Shown: in pieces, positions 1-8,790 of the stretch
Layout: each line of letters begins with the position of its first letter
Numbering within the stretch: position 1 is the first letter of the stretch
From: GCA-2731375 sp002731375
GTDB lineage: Bacteria > Pseudomonadota > Alphaproteobacteria > GCA-2731375
Direction: 5' to 3'
DNA length: 64,000 nucleotides
NCBI GenBank assembly: GCA_030752605.1
Contig: JASMDX010000062.1
Coordinates: forward strand, 1 to 64,000
The notes under the pieces: model-generated
Told to the model about the DNA's origin: nothing
What the model saw: only the letters and a program-made list of their open reading frames with translations
Database searches by the model: none
Program-made: the position numbers and the translations under genes

Positions 1-440
1 ATTAAGAGTGTATCACTTTATATGGGGACACCGGGTCCCTGTACTAGGAACGCTAAGCATTTCCCTACTCCACAGTAGCAAGGCACCCGATAGTGAGCTA
101 TTCACGTGCATCGGCACCTGCACACACTTAAATAATAGAAGTTTGGTACTCATTAAAAATACCGGGTAGGCAACTGTGCCACTGTTCATGATACCCCCTC
201 AGTGAGGCTTACAGGGCCGTTAAAGGGCACGTTAAGGGGTGTTTAGCTACCTGCCACCTGACATAGGTATCTTTAGTGGTTAACAGCCTCACACCCTGAT
301 CTGTGTAGCTGCGTGATAATAACTACGTAGGCACCCCCAGTGGCCCTCGCCCCACCCTTACAGTGGCATTTGAGGTGATACACAGAGGGGTAGACAAAAC
401 GGTAGACACTTTGTGCCACTTGACAGTGACACAATCAGAC
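1..440. other. Left-edge stretch without a gene
   Basis: No credible coding frame on either strand; stops are frequent in all six frames and base composition is mixed. It shows no similarity in style to the genes that follow. It abuts the broken 3' end of the MATE gene fragment, so the junction near 500 is either a real insertion/deletion breakpoint or an assembly edge. I see no tRNA, transposase or clear terminal repeat in it. Confidence 0.5.
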
Positions 441-779
441 CTAACCTATTGAAATCACGTATGCCAATGGGATGTTGGTGCATCCAATAGGAATAAAACT
501 CCTGTCGTCGGCACCAACTGCACGCGCCATGGCGCCGCCCACGGCCCCGCCCATCGCACCTGATGCCAGCATCAACGTCAGCATTAATAATGGAAACACC
601 AACGCAATTCCGGCCAGAGCCTGCCCGCCCAGGCCGCCTATGTACCAACCCTCGGCCACCAGCATCAGCGACTGGGTAAAGCTGGCAATCATGTTTGGCA
701 GAGCCAGCCGCCAAAGGGCGGAAAAGGGGCGGTCGTTCAGGATGCGTTCACGCGGGGTCATGTGGGCATTTTCGTTCAA
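441..779 (-). pseudogene. MATE-family efflux transporter, N-terminal fragment
   Basis: The first ~90 residues look like the start of a MATE (multidrug and toxin extrusion) Na+/H+-coupled inner-membrane exporter: a short polar N-terminus, then a hydrophobic helix with LPNMIASFTQSLMLVAEGWY and a second with glycine-rich AVGGAMARAVGA. Full MATE proteins have about 440-480 residues and 12 helices; this one loses resemblance near residue 92 (about position 500) and stops at 112. What remains cannot be a functional transporter. It is transcribed away from the HxlR-type regulator at 878, the usual arrangement for a regulator and the exporter it controls, with a palindrome between them. Truncation may be biological or an assembly break. 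Confidence 0.7.
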
Positions 780-819
780 TAACTTGTTTTTAACCAGTTA
801 AAGTCTGTTTAGGAAATAA

Positions 820-836
820 ACTTGCTATTAGCAAGT
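820..836. promoter_or_regulatory. Candidate operator for the HxlR-type regulator
   Basis: A perfect 6-bp inverted repeat, ACTTGC-5 nt-GCAAGT, lies in the AT-rich divergent promoter region between the MATE fragment and the HxlR gene. HxlR-family dimers bind short palindromes in such intergenic regions, so autoregulation and control of the exporter are plausible. Binding is inferred. Confidence 0.4.
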
Positions 837-877
837 GAAATATTTAAATTGTTAGAATTACTTACTGGAAGATTGAA

Positions 878-1288
878 ATGAGAAACGACGACAAAAAACG
901 CCAGAGCGGCTGTCCTGTCGCTTTCGGTCTCGATACGTTCGGCGACCGGTGGAGTTTTGTAATTATTCGGGAAATAATGCTGAGAGGCAAAAAAACCTAC
1001 AATGAGTTTCTCGAAATGGAAGAAGGCATTGCCACAAACATCCTCGCGGATCGTCTGAAGCACCTGCAAGTTGAAGGCATTATTGCAAAGGCTCCCAACC
1101 CCGATAACCGTCGGAGCTATATTTACTCACTGACGGGAAAAGGTCTTGATCTGGCGCCAATAGTTTTGGAGATCGTTTTCTGGAGCGGAAAATATGATGA
1201 CCGACCCTTTGCTGTTAGAACCGTCTTCAACAAAATAAAGAAGGACCGAAGTGGATTCGAAGCACAAATCCGCGACAGTCATATTTGA
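878..1288 (+). CDS. HxlR-family winged-helix transcriptional regulator
   Basis: 136 residues, a usual size for HxlR-family regulators (DUF24), which sense electrophiles, redox stress or xenobiotics and bind DNA as dimers. The family layout is visible: an N-terminal segment with CPVAFGLDTFGDRWSFVIIR, in which a cysteine near residue 13 precedes the first helix, then the helix-turn-helix around EEGIATNILADRLKHLQVEG and a wing with NPDNRRSYIYSLTGKG. The N-terminal cysteine is the position used for redox sensing in relatives such as HypR and YodB, but that role is not shown here. The gene is divergent from the MATE fragment and may have controlled it. The C-terminal ~35 residues are less typical. 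Confidence 0.85.
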   Translation: MRNDDKKRQSGCPVAFGLDTFGDRWSFVIIREIMLRGKKTYNEFLEMEEGIATNILADRLKHLQVEGIIAKAPNPDNRRSYIYSLTGKGLDLAPIVLEIVFWSGKYDDRPFAVRTVFNKIKKDRSGFEAQIRDSHI

Positions 1289-1523
1289 TTGGTGAACATA
1301 CAATTTTTGCTCCCATAGTTGAGCAATTCGAGAAGCAACATTGGGACTATTGTTATGTCCGCCGTGGGTCTTGGTTGTGTGAAAACGCTGCGCTGTCTCC
1401 GGTGCCTCGCTTGGCATCGTACCTTAGTCCGCTATTTCTCAACTTTCGGTAATATGGTCGCTTTTACCGCGTCAAAATCCAAACGGATCAATAATTTATT
1501 GAATCATAAATCAAAAAATATGA

Positions 1524-1775
1524 GGCAGATTCGATGCTCTAATCGCAGAGGAAATCTATGGTCGCCATATGTTAGGTGCGATAACGGATCATGTGATCGA
1601 ACTGGATCGCGCCTTACATGAGCGGATTTTTAATCTGGGCTACTCCACGTGGGTCGAGCAGCAAGGTGTCAAACTATCGGATTTCGATGCTCGTCGCGAT
1701 CAGGCATGGTTGGATGGACTGATGGATCTAGTGCCCGTCTGGGACGGTATGATCAACAAATTCAATAGCGCCTGA
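1524..1775 (+). pseudogene. C-terminal remnant of an enzyme, possibly PLP-dependent
   Basis: An open stretch after an in-frame TGA at 1521 encodes about 83 residues that read like the tail of a larger protein: EEIYGRHMLGAITDHVIELD, then RIFNLGYSTWVEQQGV and a closing WDGMINKFN. The style recalls the C-terminus of a cysteine-synthase/threonine-synthase-like PLP-dependent protein, but I am unsure. No plausible N-terminal part is visible in 1289-1520, so this looks like a remnant. An internal ATG at 1569 could open a 68-residue product. It precedes the TRAP transporter genes. Confidence 0.35.
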
Positions 1776-1869
1776 TCGATCCGGTTTAGATGGATTGCCA
1801 TAGGCATACTGCTACCCTAGAATTGAAGGTGGAGTGTTTAACGTTGGGGAAATTTTGGGGAGAAAAATC

Positions 1870-2871
1870 ATGAACCGTCGTCATTTGCTTTGCCTCATCG
1901 GCTTGGTCGTCGCTGGCCTCATAACATTTGGGAGCGACTCCAATGCCAGGGAATTACGAGCGGCCACCGCCGCTCCACCGAAAACGCCATGGGGGGTATG
2001 GATTGCCGGTGTAGCAAAAAAAGTTGAACAATTTTCGGCTGGCCAGCTGAAAATGAAAATATTCTACTCCTCTCAGTTAGGCGACGAGCAAACTGTTTTA
2101 CGCCAAGTCGTGCGCGGTCGCGTTGACATGACTGGTTCGTCGAATACCGCCACTTCGCTGGTGGTGCCGGAATTTGCCCTACTAGCGGCCCCCTATTTGT
2201 GGGATAGCGTAGAACAAGCAGATTGCGTATTTGATAATCATGTCGAACACATTTACGGCGAAATGATACAACAAAGTGGTCTGGTGCTGCTGGGTTGGGT
2301 TGAGGTCGGCCAGATGATCTTGTTCAACCGCACAGTGGTGCATACGCCCGCAGACATGAAAGGGAAAAAGATACGCATCGCTCCGACCAAAGCATCGCAA
2401 TCTTTTTTTGACGCGATCGGTGCCAACGGTGTGCCGCTGGGAACCGTAGACAGTACGCCGGCACTGAAAACCGGAAATGTTAACGGCGCGACCTACCCGG
2501 TCGTATACGGCATTGCCGTCGGCACCCATAAAATGGCTCCGAATGTCACCTTGACCAAGCATTCACATCAAATTGGCACCCTGACAATTTCAAAGAAAGT
2601 TTGGAAAACATTAAATGCTGACGAACGCAAATGGCTGCGCAAAGGATTTGCTGACGCCAATGTTTTGCGGAAGGGAATACGCAATGCGGAGGCGGCATTA
2701 ATTGGAAAGATCAAAAAGGCCGGCGTACCAGTATACACTCCGAATGCAGCGGAAATGATCGAGTGGCGCAAGGCTGGAGTGCAAGCACAAAAAAGCCTTG
2801 TTAAGGCCCTTGGTGGTAGGGCCGAAGAAATTTGGCCAAAAATCTTGCAGGCAAAAAAGAGCTGCAGCTAA
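1870..2871 (+). CDS. TRAP transporter substrate-binding protein (DctP family)
   Basis: Periplasmic receptor of a tripartite ATP-independent transporter, which hands an organic acid or similar small solute to the DctQM membrane complex for sodium-driven uptake. The ATG at 1870 is preferred over an upstream GTG at 1834: it has a GGGGAGA ribosome site just upstream and opens a proper signal peptide (MNRRH, then a hydrophobic run of about 18 residues ending near SNA). About 333 residues, normal for the family. Family traits include FSAGQLKMKIFYSSQLGDE near the start of the mature protein, the central MKGKKIRIAPTKA segment (usually LRGKKIRV) and a C-terminal helical tail. The ligand cannot be predicted. 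A 730-bp gap separates it from dctQ-like 3603, which is unusual because the three genes are normally contiguous. Confidence 0.85.
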   Translation: MNRRHLLCLIGLVVAGLITFGSDSNARELRAATAAPPKTPWGVWIAGVAKKVEQFSAGQLKMKIFYSSQLGDEQTVLRQVVRGRVDMTGSSNTATSLVVPEFALLAAPYLWDSVEQADCVFDNHVEHIYGEMIQQSGLVLLGWVEVGQMILFNRTVVHTPADMKGKKIRIAPTKASQSFFDAIGANGVPLGTVDSTPALKTGNVNGATYPVVYGIAVGTHKMAPNVTLTKHSHQIGTLTISKKVWKTLNADERKWLRKGFADANVLRKGIRNAEAALIGKIKKAGVPVYTPNAAEMIEWRKAGVQAQKSLVKALGGRAEEIWPKILQAKKSCS

Positions 2872-3602
2872 AATAATCGGTCGGGATCAAAGAAAACTAC
2901 CACCTGCGTCGGCCATGCCCTGTAAAAGGTCGTTCGCTCGGTTCCACCTCTAACCGTTGACATAGTTAACGTCGAGCGTTGTTGGTTAAGTTTTAATTGC
3001 TACCGGCGTTGTCGCGACTTGGTGTCGAAAGGAATTGATACTTTCGTCCGCAACGCCGGTATGATTTGAATGCTAGCAGGTGCCGGTTTGCCTGAGCTGC
3101 AAGCCGCTAACGGTGTTTGTCTTGTGTTAGAAATCCGATTTTCGCAGATAACAAAATTATTTGGTATACACTATGTGTAGAACACACCCAGCCGAGGACC
3201 GGCCCGCCAACTGTTTTATTCTGGATGAAATCCTTCGTCCGGTTCAGAACTGGCATGGCATGGAAAAGTCTTAAGTCCATACGAATTCGGACCAATTTTT
3301 TCCTTCTACCAAGCAACTAATTTTGAACGAGGCAGTCGAAACTGCGCAACCTGCCGATACGGCTGCAGACTTAGATAACGTCACTCTAATTTGTAACTAG
3401 CGTTTGAGTTCATTGGGGAGTAGCGGAGTAACAGGATCAATCCATGAAAAGTAGGTAAAATTTGGCTGCTGATTGCGACATTTTCAAGCAGAATTATATG
3501 ATATATTTAGGTTCGTCTATGTGTTGCCGGTGGAACCTGCTGCCCCCAACTTTCTCATCATGCAACATGGGTATGCTGTCCCAAATGTTGTAAAGGCAAA
3601 CT
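2872..3602. other. Gene-free gap inside the TRAP locus
   Basis: About 730 bases separate the TRAP receptor from its membrane subunits. Short open frames here (around 3107-3320 and 3473-3688) have no recognisable family traits and overlap one another on opposite strands, so I do not call them. The only structure I see is the nested inverted repeat at 3001-3061. The rest looks like decayed or non-coding AT-rich DNA. Confidence 0.5.
3001..3061. repeat. Nested inverted repeat (61 bp)
   Basis: Outer arms TACCGGCGTTG (3001-3011) and CAACGCCGGTA (3051-3061) are perfect 11-bp complements. Inside, CGAAAG (3026-3031) and CTTTCG (3041-3046) form a second 6-bp stem. The element lies about 130 bp after the TRAP receptor gene. 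It could be a transcript-end hairpin protecting the receptor mRNA, a small mobile palindrome, or a structured RNA; there is no T-run to make it a classic terminator. Confidence 0.55.
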
Positions 3603-4094
3603 ATGGCAAACTTCTTAAACAATTTGAGCCGGATCGAGGCTGTATTGGCCGCTACCGCTTACGCATTTGTAGCCTGTTTACTATTTAGCGAGATCGTGGC
3701 TCGGGAAATTTTCAGTAGCACCATTTGGGGCTCGCAAAAATTGGCGGTATTCGGGGCTATCTTTGCTGGCTTTCTCGGATTTACATTGGCCACGGCGGCG
3801 AATAGTCATCTACGCCCGCGGTTCGCTGATAATTGGCTGCCCGCACCCTGGAGCCAGACTATCAACCGCACTGGTGATGTAATTTCGGCATTGATTATTG
3901 GTGGTTTAGGCATCGTCTCGGCATTTTATTTGTCGGATACTATTGCCAATGCCGATCGTATCGCTGTGCTTTATTGGCCCTTATGGCCGTTACAAATCAT
4001 TCTACCTTATTCATTTTTTTCTAGCGCCTTACGCCATATGGCCTTCGCCCGATGGCCAGACCTTAAACCGGAAGCAGACTTGGCAGACGGATAG
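3603..4094 (+). CDS. TRAP transporter small permease (DctQ family)
   Basis: 163 residues with four hydrophobic segments (about 12-32, 45-65, 85-110 and 120-145), the DctQ layout. This small subunit forms the inner-membrane complex with the large permease encoded immediately downstream. Characteristic features are the early FSEIVAREIFSSTIWGSQKL segment, where relatives have an R-x-x-F/T-x-x-x-x-W-x-x-E pattern, and a final helix followed by a short polar tail. The stop TAG is directly followed by the ATG of the large permease, so the two are translationally coupled. Base composition is lower in G+C than the core genes further right. Confidence 0.85.
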   Translation: MANFLNNLSRIEAVLAATAYAFVACLLFSEIVAREIFSSTIWGSQKLAVFGAIFAGFLGFTLATAANSHLRPRFADNWLPAPWSQTINRTGDVISALIIGGLGIVSAFYLSDTIANADRIAVLYWPLWPLQIILPYSFFSSALRHMAFARWPDLKPEADLADG

Positions 4095-5354
4095 ATGACC
4101 GCAGTTTTCCTTTTATTTTTAGTTCTCGCCCTACTGGCGCTGCGCCAAAGTGTGGTTTTAATTTTAATCGTGGCCGCGGCCTACGTGCATTGGTTTTGGG
4201 GAGATGGCGATTTGACCTATTTGGTCGACGACATCTGGTCCAGCATCAACCGCAATGTTCTATTGGCAATTCCAATGTTCATACTTGCCGGCAACATAAT
4301 GACCCGCGGCTCGATCGCGGAAAGATTGATTGCGATCATAAGGGCCTTAACGCAATGGCTGCCTGGCGGATTGGCGGTCGCAACTATTCTTTCCTGCGCG
4401 GTTTTTGCAGCGATATCGGGATCCTCGCCCGTGACCCTGCTCGCCGTCGGTTCGATCTTGTATCCAGCGCTTCTTAAAGAGGGTTATAGCAAAAAATTCT
4501 CACTTGGCGCGTTGGCTTCGGGCGGCACATTGGGTGTAGTCATTCCGCCCAGCATTCCCATGATCCTTTATGCTATTGCCACGGACAAATCTATTAGCGA
4601 TTTGTTCTTGGCGGGCATCATTCCGGGTTTGATGTTAGCTGGTGTGTTGTCGGTTTACGCCTTGATTGCGAACCGTAAGATTCAGAGTGAACCATTCAAT
4701 TTTGTCCAGACCGTCCAAGCGTTTCGCTATGGAATATTTGCCCTGATGACACCGGTAATATTGCTAGGTGGCATTTATTCCGGCTTCTTTTCAGCTACTG
4801 AGGCCGCTGCGATCGCAGTTGGGTATTCCTTGTTTGTCGAAGTTTTTATCCACCGCGAAATTCACATAACCGAATTTTTTTCAATAGCCGTCGATACTGC
4901 GCGCCTTTTAGGTACATTGTTTCCGATTATAGCAATCGCTATTTCTATCAATCTGCTGCTTACCGCCGAGTCGGTACCGCAAGATTTTGCGACATGGATG
5001 ACTACTGTCGTTGACAATAAAATCACCTTCCTCATCGCGCTTAATATTTTTCTGCTGGTCATCGGGTGCCTGATTGATATCGGCTCGGCGATTCTTATGC
5101 TAGCGCCAATCCTGCTACCGGTAGCAATGGCCTATGGTATCGATCCCATCCACTTCGGTATCATCATGGTGGTCAATTTGGAAATTGGCTTCATCACGCC
5201 GCCGGTTGGCCTTAACCTGATCGTCGCAATGACGGCCTTTAAAGAAGATTTTGTGCTGATTTGCCGCTCTGTTCTCCCGTTTATCTGCCTCATGTTGGCG
5301 GTTTTGGTCTTGGTGGTGTTCATCCCGGAACTATCATTATTCCTGATCCGCTGA
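4095..5354 (+). CDS. TRAP transporter large permease (DctM family)
   Basis: 419 residues, typical of DctM, the ion-coupled transport subunit in the inner membrane. About 12 hydrophobic segments are evident. Family hallmarks are SINRNVLLAIPMFILAGNIM near residue 50-70, AAISGSSPVTLLAVGSILYP, GGTLGVVIPPSIPMILYAIA and, near the end, EIGFITPPVGLNLIVA. The two PP-containing re-entrant hairpins are those seen in the structures of sialic-acid TRAP systems. The gene starts directly after the DctQ-type gene and forms the end of the TRAP unit; its receptor is encoded at 1870. Substrate unknown. Confidence 0.9.
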   Translation: MTAVFLLFLVLALLALRQSVVLILIVAAAYVHWFWGDGDLTYLVDDIWSSINRNVLLAIPMFILAGNIMTRGSIAERLIAIIRALTQWLPGGLAVATILSCAVFAAISGSSPVTLLAVGSILYPALLKEGYSKKFSLGALASGGTLGVVIPPSIPMILYAIATDKSISDLFLAGIIPGLMLAGVLSVYALIANRKIQSEPFNFVQTVQAFRYGIFALMTPVILLGGIYSGFFSATEAAAIAVGYSLFVEVFIHREIHITEFFSIAVDTARLLGTLFPIIAIAISINLLLTAESVPQDFATWMTTVVDNKITFLIALNIFLLVIGCLIDIGSAILMLAPILLPVAMAYGIDPIHFGIIMVVNLEIGFITPPVGLNLIVAMTAFKEDFVLICRSVLPFICLMLAVLVLVVFIPELSLFLIR

Positions 5355-6078
5355 GCTGGACGACAAATGCACAATTCATGCTTGTTACCAAAATCATATC
5401 AAGGAATTCCTCGGATATGTGTGCCGCATGCTGCCCCTATGACCACAGGCTAGGGTCGCCGGGGATAGGTAGGGAATAGACGGCGAGGTGGAAAGACGGG
5501 AAAGGTACGTCTGGATGGTGGAATTATCAAGAAATGGCAGTCAGAACGCCGCTAACTCGTCAAAATCGGAGGTGTCGGGTAAAAAATACCGACCCCAGGC
5601 ATACACGTTGGACAGGCTGAGTTAATCCTTAGACGAGGCCATGATGCCAGATATCGGGCTATGCATGGCAGACCGTAAGAAATTTTCCGGTGAGGATCCA
5701 TTGATATCCTCCGTTGGAACTCGGACATCAAACTGCTCGAAAAGGCCTTGATCTCGCTGGCCTCGCCGCGCTAGAGGCACTCGGCGACCATCTGGAACAT
5801 GCCCCCCAGACGGCTGTCCCGCTCTTCGCGTACCCTCTTATACATCATAGCCGTATTCCTCGAAATCACCTTCACCCAGGAAGAAGACCGGGACGAAGAA
5901 TTGTTCAGGTTCAGCCAGCACAATCTAAATCAATACAAAATGAAGACCCCGCAGCGAACGAAAAATGCGGCTCCATAGCCAAGCAGGCAAAAACTCGTCA
6001 AGATACTATGTCTAAAATAGTTACAATTTTTCTGAATATTTCGTCAAAGGCCAAGATGTCCCAGAGTTTTTTGCAAGT
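5355..6078. other. Gene-free gap with possible coding debris
   Basis: About 720 bases without a convincing gene between the TRAP operon and fmt. On the minus strand around 5930-5720 there are short stretches that read like protein (for example EPEQFFVPVFFLGEGDFEEY, then after a frame change YKRVREERDSRLGGMFQMVA before a TAG), suggesting a decayed gene I cannot identify. The plus-strand open frame running from 5714 into fmt has no family traits. In many alphaproteobacteria truA follows fmt; it is absent here. Confidence 0.4.
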
Positions 6079-7011
6079 CTACAGAAGCAAGCCGCCGGCC
6101 TGCACTGGGTTGCCACGCAGGAAATCTGCCGCCGGCATCACACCCTTGCCCGAGCGTTGCAGCCGTAGCAAACGCAAGGCGCCTGATCCGCAGGCGACCA
6201 ACAGGTTATCATCAAGCACCGTCCCAGGTGCCATGTCCTGGACAGCCGCCACCGGCTGGGCCAACAGCACCTTGATACGGCTGCCTTGCCATTCACACCA
6301 GGCGCCAGGAAACGGCGATAATCCACGGATCAGGCAATCCAGCTTTCCACTTGGCAGCTGCCAATCGATGCGCGCCTCGGCCTTCCCAATTTTCTTGGCA
6401 TAGGTGATGCCGGCCTCGGGCTGGGGCAGCGGCATCAGCTCATTGGCAGCGATGCCACGCAGGGCCGCGACCATCAGGGGTGCCCCCAAAACAGCCAATT
6501 GATCATGCAAATCGCCCGCCGTGGTATCCTTGGCGATGGGTACCTCGGCGCGGGAAATCTCATCGCCGGTGTCCAGGCCCTCGTCCATGGCCATGACACA
6601 GACGCCCGTGGCGGCATCACCCGCCATTACCGCCCGCTGGATCGGCGCCGCCCCGCGCCAGCGCGGCAATAAGGAGCCATGCAGATTGAAACAGCCCAGG
6701 CGCGGTGCCCGCAAAACCGCTCCCGGCAGGATCAGGCCATAGGCCACGACCACGGCAGCATCCGCGTTCAAAGTGGCGAATTCGGCCTGGGCCTCGGTTG
6801 TCTTCAGGCTAACGGGGCTGAAGACGGGAATGCCATGGGCCTGGGCGGCAGCATCTACCGGTGTGTGCCGCAGCCGCTTGCCACGTCCGGCCTGGCGCGG
6901 CGGCTGGGTGTAAACCGCGACCACGTTCATATCGGGGGCAGCCAGCAAGGCTTCGACCGTCGGCACCGCGAAATCTGGCGTACCCATGAAGACCACGCGC
7001 AAACCGGTCAT
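6079..7011 (-). CDS. fmt: Methionyl-tRNA formyltransferase
   Basis: Transfers a formyl group from 10-formyl-tetrahydrofolate to Met-tRNA(fMet), producing the initiator tRNA. 310 residues, the usual length. The N-terminal Rossmann-like domain begins MTGLRVVFMGTPDFAVPTVE. The catalytic region has NLHGSLLPRWRGAAPIQ (Asn109, His111), followed by MDEGLDTGDE carrying the conserved aspartate near 147. The C-terminal OB-fold domain that grips the tRNA is present (ARIDWQLPSGKL, LSPFPGAW). It lies 3 bp after def on the same strand, the classic def-fmt pair in which the deformylase later removes the formyl group added here. Confidence 0.97.
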   Translation of the reverse strand: MTGLRVVFMGTPDFAVPTVEALLAAPDMNVVAVYTQPPRQAGRGKRLRHTPVDAAAQAHGIPVFSPVSLKTTEAQAEFATLNADAAVVVAYGLILPGAVLRAPRLGCFNLHGSLLPRWRGAAPIQRAVMAGDAATGVCVMAMDEGLDTGDEISRAEVPIAKDTTAGDLHDQLAVLGAPLMVAALRGIAANELMPLPQPEAGITYAKKIGKAEARIDWQLPSGKLDCLIRGLSPFPGAWCEWQGSRIKVLLAQPVAAVQDMAPGTVLDDNLLVACGSGALRLLRLQRSGKGVMPAADFLRGNPVQAGGLLL

Positions 7012-7014
7012 ATT

Positions 7015-7533
7015 CTAAGCCGAAACCTTCTGGCGTCTGATCTTTTCCAGCTTGCGCAAAATCATGCCGCGTTTGACCGCGGACAGATGATCCACGAACA
7101 GGCGGCCCTTCAGGTGATCCATTTCGTGCTGGATACAACGCGACAACAGACCGTCCGCACGCAATTGTTGCGGTTGAGCGTCATAATCCAGATATTCCAC
7201 CGTGACTTCGCCGGGCCGGTCCAGATCGGCGAATTGATCGGGCAGGGATAAACAGCCTTCGTTATAACTTTCCATCTCGTCCGAAAACGCCACGATTTTC
7301 GGATTGACCAGATAGAGCGGCGCATTGTCTTCATCGTCGGGTGAGACGTCCACGGTGATCAGGCATTTTGGTATCCCGACCTGCACCGCCGACAGGCCGA
7401 TACCGGGGGCCTGGTACATGGTTTCCAGCATATCGTTGAGAATTCCCCGAATTTTTTCATCAACGGCTTCGACGGGTTGGGATTTTACCTTCAGACGGCG
7501 GTCAGGTGCGGTGATAATGGATAGAATAGCCAT
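7015..7533 (-). CDS. def: Peptide deformylase
   Basis: Iron/zinc metalloenzyme that removes the formyl group from the N-terminal methionine of nascent proteins at the ribosome exit. 172 residues with all three family motifs: GIGLSAVQ at about 44-51 (canonical GIGLAAxQ with A to S), EGCLS at 92-96 (cysteine ligand) and HEMDH at 136-140 (two histidine ligands and the catalytic glutamate). The length and C-terminal helix fit the type I class of Gram-negatives. It forms an operon with fmt and is divergent from rmuC, a gene order common in alphaproteobacteria. Confidence 0.97.
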   Translation of the reverse strand: MAILSIITAPDRRLKVKSQPVEAVDEKIRGILNDMLETMYQAPGIGLSAVQVGIPKCLITVDVSPDDEDNAPLYLVNPKIVAFSDEMESYNEGCLSLPDQFADLDRPGEVTVEYLDYDAQPQQLRADGLLSRCIQHEMDHLKGRLFVDHLSAVKRGMILRKLEKIRRQKVSA

Positions 7534-7632
7534 GATTCGTTCGTTGTAAGCCTAAGCTAAATTTTTTGAGCCTCTGGGCACTAGGTAATATGCCGCCCAT
7601 ACAGGGTCAAGTTTCGCAATAAGGATAGCACA

Positions 7633-8790
7633 ATGGAATTTTTGATTGGCGCGTTGGGGGCGGCAGTTCTGCTTCTTGTGCTAGGTGGTCTGGCGCTTCT
7701 GTTGCGACGGCGGCGGCAGGTGCCCGGCGAGAACGTTGCGCGTCTGGATGCGCTGGCCGCCGCGACCGCCAGCCTGGCCACCGCCCAGGCCGACCTAGGC
7801 GGGCGGCTAAGCCAGATGTCGGAACAATCCGCCTCCGAGCGCGCGGAACTAATGCGCACTCTACACGAACGCCTGGACGGCGTCTCCAAGCGTATGGGCG
7901 ACAGTCTGGAGCAATCGGCGACCCGCACCGCCGCATCCCTTGGCGAATTGGGCAAGCATCTGCATGTCATCGATCAGGCGCAGAAAAACATCTCCGATCT
8001 GGCCGGGCAGGTGATCGGCTTACAGGATATTCTCGATAACAAGCAAACCCGTGGCGCCTTTGGCGAGGTGCAGCTGCAGGATTTGGTCAGTTCGATCCTG
8101 CCGCCCTCGGCCTATGATTTTCAGGCCACGCTGTCTAACCAGCGCCGCGTCGATTGCCTGATCCAATTGCCCAAGCCCCCCGGTCCGATTGCCATCGACG
8201 CCAAATTTCCCCTTGAAAGCTATCATGCCCTGCGCCAGGCCGGCAACGAGGCCGAGATGAAAGCGGCGCAGCGGGCTTTCCGCACGGCGATCGGCAAGCA
8301 CATCAAGGATATTCAGGAGCGCTACATCCTGCCTAGCGAAACCGCCGACAGCGCCTTGATGTTCCTGCCCTCGGAAGCTGTCTATGCGGAACTGCACGGC
8401 AATTTCCCAGAAATGCTGGAGCAATCCTACCGGGCCCGGGTTTGGATCGTTTCCCCCACCACCCTGATGGCGACCCTGAACACCGTGCGCGCGGTCCTGA
8501 AGGATGCCCGCATGCGCGAACAGGCCGGCGTTATCCAGGCCGAGGTTGTGAAGCTGTTGGATGATGTCCAGCGCCTGGATGAACGGGCGGAGAATTTACA
8601 GCGACATTTCAAACAGGCGGAAAAGGATCTGGAACAAATTGCCATCTCCACCAAGAAAATCACCCGGCGGGTGGGACAAATCGAGGATGTCCAATTGACG
8701 GAATCAGAAGACGACACCCTGAATTCCGCCCAAGAAGACGCCCGTGAACATACGGTCGCGATTGTGGATCTACCGAAACGCGGCGCCTGA
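7633..8790 (+). CDS. rmuC: DNA recombination protein RmuC
   Basis: RmuC limits recombination-dependent inversions and carries a nuclease-like domain. 385 residues: an N-terminal transmembrane helix (about 3-24, LIGALGAAVLLLVLGGLALL), a long coiled coil (about 35-130), then the conserved RmuC domain with GAFGEVQLQDLV, the PIAIDAKFPLESYHALRQA segment whose aspartate and lysine match the PD-(D/E)xK-like core, and LMFLPSEAVYAELHG. A second coiled coil follows at about 300-345. It is transcribed divergently from def-fmt with 99 bp between, room for two promoters. The length is close to other alphaproteobacterial RmuC proteins. Confidence 0.92.
   Translation: MEFLIGALGAAVLLLVLGGLALLLRRRRQVPGENVARLDALAAATASLATAQADLGGRLSQMSEQSASERAELMRTLHERLDGVSKRMGDSLEQSATRTAASLGELGKHLHVIDQAQKNISDLAGQVIGLQDILDNKQTRGAFGEVQLQDLVSSILPPSAYDFQATLSNQRRVDCLIQLPKPPGPIAIDAKFPLESYHALRQAGNEAEMKAAQRAFRTAIGKHIKDIQERYILPSETADSALMFLPSEAVYAELHGNFPEMLEQSYRARVWIVSPTTLMATLNTVRAVLKDARMREQAGVIQAEVVKLLDDVQRLDERAENLQRHFKQAEKDLEQIAISTKKITRRVGQIEDVQLTESEDDTLNSAQEDAREHTVAIVDLPKRGA

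Noticed and set aside
3107..3320. Two opposed ~68-codon frames in the TRAP gap
   Set aside because: They overlap on opposite strands, lack ribosome sites and have no family resemblance.
5714..6403. 229-codon plus-strand open frame overlapping fmt
   Set aside because: Its second half is antisense to fmt and its first half has no family traits.
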